Assembly (NCBI GenBank): GCA_009927565.1
Contig: RFMT01000043.1
Coordinates: 1-5,614 of the forward strand
Source: Acidimicrobiia bacterium
GTDB taxonomy: Bacteria > Actinomycetota > Acidimicrobiia > Acidimicrobiales > Ilumatobacteraceae
Direction of reading: 5' to 3'
Length of the DNA: 5,614 nt
Of the stretch, positions 1-4,608 are shown one piece after another. The notes under the pieces were generated by a model, which searched no databases, had not been told where the DNA came from, and saw only the letters and a list, made by a program, of their open reading frames with translations. Every line of letters starts with the position of its first letter. The first letter of the stretch is position 1. The position numbers and the translations under genes were made by a program.

Positions 1-411
1 TTGTCGTCACAAATCGTGTTACCAAATTCGGTACTTGAACAAATCAAACAGTTGGCACTCGCCGAGACTCCGCTCGAGTGTTGTGGTTTTCTGGTGGGCG
101 AGTTCGGTAGTGATGTGGCGCGCGAGTTTCACCCGTGCCGAAATATCGCACAGAGCAAAATTATTTACACAGTTGACCCGCGAGATCACTTGCGAATCGA
201 ACTCGACGCCGAGTCTCGTGGGCTGGCGATCATCGGTGTTGTGCATAGCCATACGCATACCGAGCCTTACCCGAGTGCGACCGATGTGGCTCAAGCCCCA
301 GACCCGGGTTGGCACTATGTGATTATTGGATTGAAAGATGCCGAGCCGCGCACCCGCAGTTTTCGCATCGTCGACGGCCAAATTTACGAAAGCCGAATCT
401 TGGCGGCTTAA
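1..411 (+). CDS. mec: Mec-like JAMM/M67 metallopeptidase (CysO-cysteine peptidase family)
   Basis: The protein is 136 aa when read from TTG at base 1, about the length of the single-domain bacterial JAMM (Mov34/MPN, M67) peptidases. The zinc site is complete: Glu26 in the P-L-E-C-C-G segment, then His82-S-His84, seven residues, Ser92 and Asp95, which is exactly H-x-H-x7-S-x2-D. In Mycobacterium tuberculosis the homologue Mec (Rv1334) is a cytoplasmic enzyme that clips cysteine from the C-terminus of the sulfur carrier CysO after CysM has built it there. The C-terminal wording (S-F-R-I-V-D-G) also matches that family. Position next to cysM supports this role, although cysO itself is absent here. 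The start is uncertain because the gene begins at the window edge, and an upstream start cannot be excluded. A stem-loop follows the stop, so mec may not be co-transcribed with cysM. A less specific M67 peptidase role is the alternative. Confidence 0.88.
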   Translation: MSSQIVLPNSVLEQIKQLALAETPLECCGFLVGEFGSDVAREFHPCRNIAQSKIIYTVDPRDHLRIELDAESRGLAIIGVVHSHTHTEPYPSATDVAQAPDPGWHYVIIGLKDAEPRTRSFRIVDGQIYESRILAA

Positions 412-413
412 AT

Positions 414-433
414 GTCGCTGAATTCACAGCGAC
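414..433 (+). terminator. Stem-loop after mec, possible terminator
   Basis: A perfect 7-bp inverted repeat, GTCGCTG at 414-420 and CAGCGAC at 427-433, closes on a 6-base loop (AATTCA) and starts two bases after the mec stop codon. No T-run follows on the + strand; the next bases are A-rich. It is therefore not a classic intrinsic terminator, but it could be a U-less actinobacterial type or an mRNA 3'-end stabiliser. Its place between mec and the predicted cysM promoter fits separate transcription units. Confidence 0.4.
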
Positions 434-436
434 GAA

Positions 437-451
437 TACTTAAAATAAGTA
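437..451. repeat. AT-rich inverted repeat upstream of cysM promoter
   Basis: TACTTA (437-442) and TAAGTA (446-451) are perfect 6-bp arms around AAA. The dyad lies where the upstream edge of the promoter would be, directly beside the Rrf2-like site. It could be a protein site or simply a flexible AT-rich upstream element. Nothing in the sequence decides between these. Confidence 0.3.
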
Positions 452-475
452 AATCCGACCATATTGGTCAGGTAT
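451..475 (+). promoter_or_regulatory. Rrf2/IscR type-1-like operator over the cysM promoter
   Basis: The 25 bases centred on 463 follow the E. coli IscR type-1 layout: an AT-rich flank, two pyrimidines, GAC, a central R-W-W-W-Y, GTC, two purines, then S-TAT. By hand alignment to the consensus as I remember it, 21 of 25 positions fit. Two of the mismatches (C460, G466) are a paired change that keeps the dyad. The core GACCA (457-461) and TGGTC (465-469) is a perfect inverted repeat. The site ends in the T-A-T that begins the predicted -10 element, so a bound protein would block RNA polymerase. Rrf2-family proteins (IscR, CymR, NsrR) control Fe-S cluster and cysteine genes, which suits cysM. 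No regulator gene is in the window, and the match is by eye. Confidence 0.5.
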
Positions 476-482
476 CCTGACC
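466..482. repeat. Perfect 7-bp palindrome covering the cysM -10 region
   Basis: GGTCAGG (466-472) and CCTGACC (476-482) are perfect arms around TAT. Its left arm reuses the GGTC half-site of the upstream dyad (457-469), and its centre (474) is 11 bp from that dyad's centre (463), about one helical turn. In DNA this could be a second operator. In RNA made from an upstream promoter it could be a hairpin that competes with the 457-469 hairpin. Confidence 0.45.
473..478 (+). promoter_or_regulatory. Predicted -10 element for leaderless cysM
   Basis: TATCCT fits the actinobacterial -10 pattern TANNNT. Its last T is followed by six bases and then GTG at 485, so transcription would be expected to start on the first base of the codon. 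No -35 hexamer like TTGACA is seen about 17 bp upstream, which is common in actinobacterial promoters. The element lies inside the two overlapping dyads. Confidence 0.5.
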
Positions 483-484
483 GA

Positions 485-1450
485 GTGGTGATTAGAGAAA
501 ATGTGCTTGACCTGATCGGCAATACGCCGTTGGTTGATGTTTCTAGTCTGTCACCGAACCCTCGCGTGCGACTGCTGGCGAAACTTGAAAACCAAAATCC
601 TTTTGGCTCGGTCAAAGACCGCATCGCCAAATCGATGATCGAGCAAGCAGAGAAAAACGGAAAACTTTTGCCTGGTCAGCGAATCATCGAACCGTCTAGC
701 GGAAACACGGGCATTGCGCTCGCGGCTATCGCGCAACTCAAAGGATATCCAATAACAATTTTGATGCCTGACAATGTTTCGATTGAGCGCCGACAGATGC
801 TTGAAGTATTCGGCGCCGAAGTCATCGTCACGCCCGGCGCGGAAGGTTCGAACGGTGCAGTGTTGCGCGCCGAAAAAATGGCCAAGGAAAATCCGGATTG
901 GTGTTTTTTGCATCAATACGAAAACGAGGCAAACCCCAGTGCCCATTATGAAACAACTGGCCCAGAGATTTGGCGCGATTGCCCCGAGGTGACGCACTTC
1001 GTTGCCGGTTTGGGAACGAGTGGCACGCTGATGGGTGTTGGTCGCTACTTGAAAGAAAAGAACAGCGAGATAAAAATCATTGCAGTTGAGCCGCCACTAG
1101 GTGAGCGAGTTGAAGGCTTGCGCAATTTAGACGACGGTTATATTCCGCCTGTATTTGACAAGTGGCATGGTCGTGAAACTTTAGATCGCAAGCGTGTTGT
1201 TCGACCTCGCGAGAGCATCGAGTGCACGCGCCGACTTGTGCGCGAGTGTGGAATTTTCGCCGGCATTTCGTCCGGTGCATCTTTGGCTGGTGCGCTAAAA
1301 GTCGCAAGTGAAATGAGCAAAGATAGTGCCCAAGAAGCCGTGATTGTGTTCATCGTCTGCGACGGCGGTTGGAAGTATCTGTCAACTGGCGCGTATACAG
1401 ATGACTTAGATCAGGCCGAAGCCGCCGCCGAAAAAATTATTTACTTTTAA
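485..1450 (+). CDS. cysM: O-phosphoserine-type cysteine synthase CysM (CysO-dependent type)
   Basis: This is a fold-type II PLP enzyme of 321 aa from GTG 485; M. tuberculosis CysM is 323 aa. It makes cysteine in the cytoplasm. In the mycobacterial route, O-phosphoserine and thiocarboxylated CysO give CysO-cysteine, which Mec then cleaves. Numbered from GTG 485, visible landmarks are G-N-T-P-L-V near residues 12-17, the PLP lysine in S-V-K44-D-R, the substrate loop S-S-G-N-T at 71-75, the phosphate-binding G-T-S-G-T at 177-181, and G-L-R213-N. That arginine aligns with Arg220 of M. tuberculosis CysM, which selects O-phosphoserine. The C-terminal tail has the same length as the mycobacterial active-site lid. 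GTG 485 was chosen because it lies at +1 of a good -10 element and aligns with the mycobacterial N-terminus. TTG 464 would add seven residues but lies inside the operator-like repeat, and neither start has a Shine-Dalgarno. O-acetylserine use remains possible. The stop shares bases with the convergent transporter gene. Confidence 0.93.
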   Translation: MVIRENVLDLIGNTPLVDVSSLSPNPRVRLLAKLENQNPFGSVKDRIAKSMIEQAEKNGKLLPGQRIIEPSSGNTGIALAAIAQLKGYPITILMPDNVSIERRQMLEVFGAEVIVTPGAEGSNGAVLRAEKMAKENPDWCFLHQYENEANPSAHYETTGPEIWRDCPEVTHFVAGLGTSGTLMGVGRYLKEKNSEIKIIAVEPPLGERVEGLRNLDDGYIPPVFDKWHGRETLDRKRVVRPRESIECTRRLVRECGIFAGISSGASLAGALKVASEMSKDSAQEAVIVFIVCDGGWKYLSTGAYTDDLDQAEAAAEKIIYF

Positions 1451-2277
1451 CGACCAGCGACCAGCACGCAAAGACCTGCGACAACCACAGTGGCTGAAGT
1501 CAGCCGACGTTTGTGGTCATCTTCTTTGAGATACTTCCAGCCAGCCAGAGCGGCGATAACCACACTTGATTCGCGCATTGTTGCAACATAGCCAACGGGC
1601 GCAAGAGTGAAGGCGTAGACAACCATCGAATAGCCGATAATCGACATAGCGCCACCGAATGCGGCGGGCCGCCATTCGGCAGCAAGAAAAGGTTTGAGCT
1701 CTTTGCGGCGCGTCAGCAGTGCCCAGATTGAGATTGTCGCGGCCCCGCTAACAAAAACACTTAGAGCAAACGCGACGGCGTTTGAGTTGCGAGCGCCATA
1801 TGCATCAACAACTGAATAAACACCGATAGTTGCCGCAACACCGAGAGCAGGAAAAATATTGTTTATCGGTTGACCCGAAACTAAGACCCAAAGTCCGAAA
1901 ATAACAATGGCGATACCCGCCATGCTGAGCGCAGAAAGATCGTCGCCAAGAAATATCAAACCCAAGATGGCTGCGCTGAGTGCGCCGGCACCACGGGCAA
2001 TCGGGTATGTAAGTGAGAAATCATTTTTGTCGTATGCCTTAGCGAGCAACATGACATAGGGCAAGTGTCCGCAACCACTGAAGACTGACCACCACCAAGA
2101 AATATTTGGCTGACCGTCAATTAGAGCCCAACCAACCAAGGTGATCAACGCAAATGAACCAGCAAAAGTGAATTGACCCCATAACGCGAGAAAGCGGTCG
2201 CTTGTCTGCTTGACAACGATGTTCCAAGTTGCGTGCAATAACGCCGCCAGCAGAGCAAGGGCTGCGGCGAGAATCAC
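1447..2277 (-). CDS. EamA/DMT-family 10-TM transporter
   Basis: From GTG at 2277 the protein has 276 aa and about ten hydrophobic segments, arranged as two five-helix halves. This is the standard drug/metabolite transporter (EamA, formerly DUF6) architecture, located in the inner membrane. The second half ends with the family-typical E-S-S-V-V-I-A-A-L-A-G-W segment before the last helix. Known family members export amino acids and metabolites; E. coli EamA (YdeD) exports cysteine pathway metabolites. With cysM alongside, a cysteine or O-phosphoserine/O-acetylserine exporter is possible, but the substrate cannot be read from the sequence. The start at 2277 lies exactly at +1 of a TATAGT -10 box, and the first helix begins immediately after it. 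ATG 2295, 2310 or 2379 would add 6, 11 or 34 residues, but none has a ribosome site, and 2379 would overlap murI. Its TAA overlaps the cysM TAA on the opposite strand. In mycobacteria this place is held by a rhomboid protease gene. Confidence 0.88.
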   Translation of the reverse strand: MILAAALALLAALLHATWNIVVKQTSDRFLALWGQFTFAGSFALITLVGWALIDGQPNISWWWSVFSGCGHLPYVMLLAKAYDKNDFSLTYPIARGAGALSAAILGLIFLGDDLSALSMAGIAIVIFGLWVLVSGQPINNIFPALGVAATIGVYSVVDAYGARNSNAVAFALSVFVSGAATISIWALLTRRKELKPFLAAEWRPAAFGGAMSIIGYSMVVYAFTLAPVGYVATMRESSVVIAALAGWKYLKEDDHKRRLTSATVVVAGLCVLVAGR

Positions 2278-2283
2278 ACAGCG

Positions 2284-2289
2284 ACTATA
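2284..2289 (-). promoter_or_regulatory. Predicted -10 element for leaderless EamA transporter gene
   Basis: Read on the minus strand, TATAGT is a strong TANNNT -10 box followed by six bases (CGCTGT) and GTG at 2277. This is the same -10/N6/GTG spacing as at cysM. No convincing -35 hexamer is present. An imperfect palindrome lies just upstream, at 2295-2319. Confidence 0.5.
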
Positions 2290-2294
2290 AAGCA

Positions 2295-2319
2295 TTTGCT
2301 GATGAATCATCGTGGCAAA
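2295..2319. repeat. Imperfect palindrome between divergent promoters
   Basis: GATGA (2301-2305) and TCATC (2307-2311) are perfect arms around one A. Flanking TTTGC (2295-2299) and GCAAA (2315-2319) extend the dyad with a two-base offset. It covers the -35 zone of the minus-strand transporter promoter, and the 90-bp gap it sits in separates that gene from murI. An operator shared by both genes is possible but unproven. Confidence 0.3.
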
Positions 2320-2353
2320 AGCAAGTTGCCCGATTTCAATGTTGGTCAAGGCG

Positions 2354-2359
2354 TAGCGT
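2354..2359 (+). promoter_or_regulatory. Candidate -10 element for murI
   Basis: TAGCGT is the only TANNNT match I found on the + strand of the 90-bp gap upstream of murI. It is eight bases from ATG 2368, so the transcript would start at or a base or two before the codon and be essentially leaderless. No -35 is evident, and the box is weaker than those of cysM and the transporter. Confidence 0.28.
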
Positions 2360-2367
2360 TGTGGGCG

Positions 2368-3213
2368 ATGAATACGCATGTTGATCGCCCGATCGGAATG
2401 TTCGATTCTGGTTTTGGTGGTCTAACTGTTGCACGAGCCGTAATTGATTTGTTGCCGAGCGAGAATCTCATTTACATCGGCGACACGGCCCGTTACCCAT
2501 ATGGGCCAAAGCCGGCCAGTGAAGTAAGAAGTTATGCAATCGAGTTAGCGACAAGTTTGGTGCGTGACTTCAACGCAAAGTTGATAGTGGTTGCTTGCAA
2601 CACGGCAGCGTCGGTTGCGCTAAGCGAACTGCAAAGCGTGCTCGCAGTGCCCGTAATTGGTGTTGTTGAGCCAGGTGCTCGAGCGCTAGTCGAGGCGACT
2701 ACAAATAGTCGCGTCGCAGTGATCGGCACCGTTGGCACGATTTCGTCAGGAGCCTATGAGAGTGCAGTTGCCAAAGCATCGCGCGATATTTCGCGTGAGG
2801 TTTCACTAATTGCTCTGGCCTGCCCCGGGTTTGTTGAGTTTGTTGAGCGAAATGAAACTTCAGGACTGGCCGTATTTGAGTTGGCAGAGAAGTTGCTTGC
2901 ACCGATTCGAAATGCCGATGTCGACACGCTGTTGCTGGGGTGCACTCATTATCCATATTTGAGCGACGTAATTGGCAGAGTGATGGGATCTGGCGTGAAG
3001 TTGATCAATAGTGCTGATGCCACCGCCTTGGTTGTGCGCAATGTGCTGGCTAAAAATAATATTTCTCGTAGTGTGGATAGCGGCGCGCAGAGCTCATCAA
3101 GACATTTTGGTTTACATGAGTTCTATTCGTCTGGCGATGTTCAGCAGTTCGCTGAGCTCGGTCGTCGATTTTTAGGTCCAGAACTTTCAGTCGCAAAACA
3201 ATGGCCAAAGTAA
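2368..3213 (+). CDS. murI: Glutamate racemase MurI
   Basis: The protein has 281 aa and interconverts L- and D-glutamate in the cytoplasm, supplying D-Glu for the peptidoglycan stem peptide added by MurD. It belongs to the cofactor-independent Asp/Glu racemase family with two catalytic cysteines. Visible landmarks are G-M-F-D13-S14-G at the N-terminus, G-D-T-A-R-Y-P-Y-G at 38-46, the first catalytic Cys77 in V-A-C-N-T-A, and the second, Cys192, in L-G-C-T-H-Y-P. The D-S-G, C-N-T and G-C-T-H-Y-P motifs are all intact. ATG 2368 gives an N-terminus like that of mycobacterial MurI. Upstream in-frame TTG codons (2296, 2359) would run into the promoter region. No clear Shine-Dalgarno is seen, so a leaderless or near-leaderless start is likely. 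murI leads a + strand run with rph 33 bp downstream and rdgB after it, an arrangement also seen in mycobacteria, though there a metallo-beta-lactamase fold gene lies between murI and rph. Confidence 0.95.
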   Translation: MNTHVDRPIGMFDSGFGGLTVARAVIDLLPSENLIYIGDTARYPYGPKPASEVRSYAIELATSLVRDFNAKLIVVACNTAASVALSELQSVLAVPVIGVVEPGARALVEATTNSRVAVIGTVGTISSGAYESAVAKASRDISREVSLIALACPGFVEFVERNETSGLAVFELAEKLLAPIRNADVDTLLLGCTHYPYLSDVIGRVMGSGVKLINSADATALVVRNVLAKNNISRSVDSGAQSSSRHFGLHEFYSSGDVQQFAELGRRFLGPELSVAKQWPK

Positions 3214-3237
3214 TCAGATAAACAAGCTGCTAAAAAC

Positions 3238-3243
3238 GGAGAG
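3238..3243 (+). promoter_or_regulatory. Ribosome binding site of rph
   Basis: GGAGAG, with GGAG at 3238-3241 and five bases from it to ATG 3247, is the only clear Shine-Dalgarno sequence in the window. It fixes the rph start and contrasts with the apparently leaderless genes upstream, as expected for an internal operon gene. Confidence 0.8.
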
Positions 3244-3246
3244 AAC

Positions 3247-3998
3247 ATGACACGACCAGATGGCCGACAAGCAAATGAATTGCGCCAACTCAAATTTGAG
3301 CGTGACTTCACTGAGATGGCAGCAGGCTCGGTGCTGGTTTCGTTTGGCAAGACAAGAGTCTTGTGCACGGCGTCGGTCGACGAAGATGTGCCGCGTTGGA
3401 TGAAAGGTAAGAACAAAGGTTGGGTGACCGCCGAATATTCGATGTTGCCTGGTTCGACGCCTGAACGAAATGATCGCGAAGCTGCAAAAGGCAAACAAGG
3501 TGGTCGCACGATTGAAATTCAACGATTGATTGGTCGATCGTTGCGGTCGTGTTGCGACATGACGCTTTTGGGAGAGCGACAAGTGATTGTCGACTGTGAT
3601 GTGTTGCAAGCCGATGGTGGAACACGTACTGCCAGCATTTGCGGGCATACATTGCGCTGCACGATGCACTGACCCGCGTGCAACAAAACGGCTTGATAAC
3701 ACAACATCCGCTGCATTCTTTGTGTGCAGCGGTAAGCGTAGGCATTCATAATGGTTTGCCAATACTCGATCTGCCGTATGTCGAAGATAGTTCAGCCGAA
3801 GTCGATATGAATGTCGTGATGTTGCAGGCAAATGATTCGACCGAGCCAAAATTTGTTGAAGTTCAAGGCACTGCCGAAGGTGCGGCGTTTAGTCAAACGC
3901 AGTTGAGCGAGTTGTTGGCATTAGCGACCGCTGGTTTGCGCGAGGTATTTGCGTTACAGGCACAGACGCTCGCAGTGCCACCGAAACAAAAACTTTAA
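3247..3998 (+). pseudogene. rph: Ribonuclease PH, interrupted by a one-base frameshift
   Basis: RNase PH is a cytoplasmic phosphorolytic 3'-5' exoribonuclease that trims tRNA 3' ends. Two adjoining frames together encode a full-length enzyme of about 250 aa, the normal family size. Frame one (3247 to about 3645) gives M-T-R-P-D-G-R, the phosphate-site Arg87 in G-R-T-I-E-I-Q-R-L-I-G-R, and G-T-R-T-A-S at 125-130. It then runs off-frame to a TGA at 3670-3672. The other frame resumes at GCA 3645 with A-Y-I-A-L-H-D-A and carries the acidic pair Asp181 and Asp187 (in D-M-N) and V-E-V-Q-G-T-A-E-G, ending at TAA 3996. The join needs one extra base in the GCGGGC run at 3641-3646. Both halves are well conserved with no other damage. 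This suggests a sequencing or assembly deletion, or a very recent mutation, rather than an old pseudogene. It lies 33 bp after murI and 16 bp before rdgB. Confidence 0.9.
3641..3646 (+). other. Frameshift point in rph
   Basis: The family expects I-x-G-A-Y here. The bases ATT TGC GGG CAT AC give I-C-G-H, whereas one additional base in the G-run would give I-C-G-A-Y-I-A. The short homopolymer makes a dropped G the simplest explanation. No canonical X-XXY-YYZ slippery heptamer is present. Confidence 0.8.
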
Positions 3999-4014
3999 CC
4001 AGCGTGCTGAATAC

Positions 4015-4608
4015 ATGTTGCGCGTAGTCTGCGCTTCGGCAAACCCTCACAAGGTGGCCGAGATATTTAAAATCATCAGAGAAATTGCTGTAGTTGATTT
4101 GTTGCCACGACCGTGCGAACTTGCCGACGTAGTCGAAGATGCCGACACGCTTTTGGGCAATGCACGGCTGAAAGCTGTGGCTGTTTGTACGGCAACGGGC
4201 ATGCCGGCGCTTGCTGACGATACAGGACTTGAAGTTGATGCATTGAATGGTCGACCCGGTGTTTTCACAGCGCGGTTCGCTGGCGTTGGCGCAACTGACG
4301 AGCAAAATCGAAAAAAATTGTTGCAAGAACTAGGTGGAACCAAAAATCGTGCAGCCCGATTTCGAACTGTTGCGTTGTTGCGAATGCCAAACGGTCAAGA
4401 GATAGTTGCTGAGGGCGTCTGTGAAGGCTCAATTAGCGACAGCGAACGCGGTGAACGTGGTTTTGGTTATGACTCGGTTTTTATGCCTGCGGCGAGCAAT
4501 GGTCGGACATTTGCCGAGATGTCGATCGCCGAGAAACACGAGGTTTCGCATCGCGGAAACGCATTTCGATTGTTGGCGAGTCGGCTAAACGAGTCACCAA
4601 CCACGTAA
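4015..4608 (+). CDS. rdgB: RdgB/HAM1-type non-canonical purine NTP pyrophosphatase
   Basis: The 197-aa protein, the same length as E. coli RdgB, hydrolyses dITP, dXTP and ITP to monophosphates, keeping deaminated purines out of DNA and RNA. All ITPase signatures are present: S8-x-N10-x-x-K13 binding the triphosphate, the catalytic L-A-D-D69-T-G-L-E-V-D-A-L segment followed by R-P-G-V, G-F-G-Y-D-S-V-F at 149-156, and the base-specificity motif K174-x-x-x-S178-H-R-G. ATG 4015 places S-A-N-P-H-K at the expected distance from the N-terminus. The reading frame is open further upstream but overlaps rph and adds unrelated residues. There is no obvious Shine-Dalgarno; the gene follows the rph stop by 16 bp and is probably translated from the same message. 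Its last 15 bp overlap the end of the convergent minus-strand gene. Confidence 0.95.
   Translation: MLRVVCASANPHKVAEIFKIIREIAVVDLLPRPCELADVVEDADTLLGNARLKAVAVCTATGMPALADDTGLEVDALNGRPGVFTARFAGVGATDEQNRKKLLQELGGTKNRAARFRTVALLRMPNGQEIVAEGVCEGSISDSERGERGFGYDSVFMPAASNGRTFAEMSIAEKHEVSHRGNAFRLLASRLNESPTT

Noticed and set aside
464..466. TTG start for cysM
   Set aside because: It gives seven extra residues with no counterpart in mycobacterial CysM, has no Shine-Dalgarno, and lies inside the operator-like dyad and upstream of the best -10 box.
551..997. 148-aa minus-strand reading frame opposite cysM
   Set aside because: It lies wholly within the conserved cysM coding region, with no start signals and no recognisable protein.
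1451..1464. Tandem CGACCAG repeat
   Set aside because: Two 7-bp copies that encode the last residues of the transporter. This is explained by coding sequence and too short to be meaningful.
2296..2367. N-terminal extension of MurI from TTG 2296
   Set aside because: The extra 24 residues do not resemble the family, and they fall in the divergent promoter region.
2278..2379. 34-residue N-terminal extension of the transporter from ATG 2379
   Set aside because: The added residues are not hydrophobic, would overlap the start of murI on the other strand, and include the predicted promoter.
3637..3650. Programmed -1 ribosomal frameshift in rph
   Set aside because: There is no slippery heptamer, slipping from GGG to CGG would break pairing, and RNase PH is not known to use recoding.
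3214..3849. 211-aa minus-strand reading frame opposite rph
   Set aside because: It is a shadow of the RNase PH coding sequence. Its composition is rich in His, Arg, Ser and Cys, and no family is recognisable.
3639..3998. Separate small gene starting at TTG 3639
   Set aside because: Its sequence is simply the C-terminal half of RNase PH, continuing directly from the upstream frame, with no ribosome site of its own.
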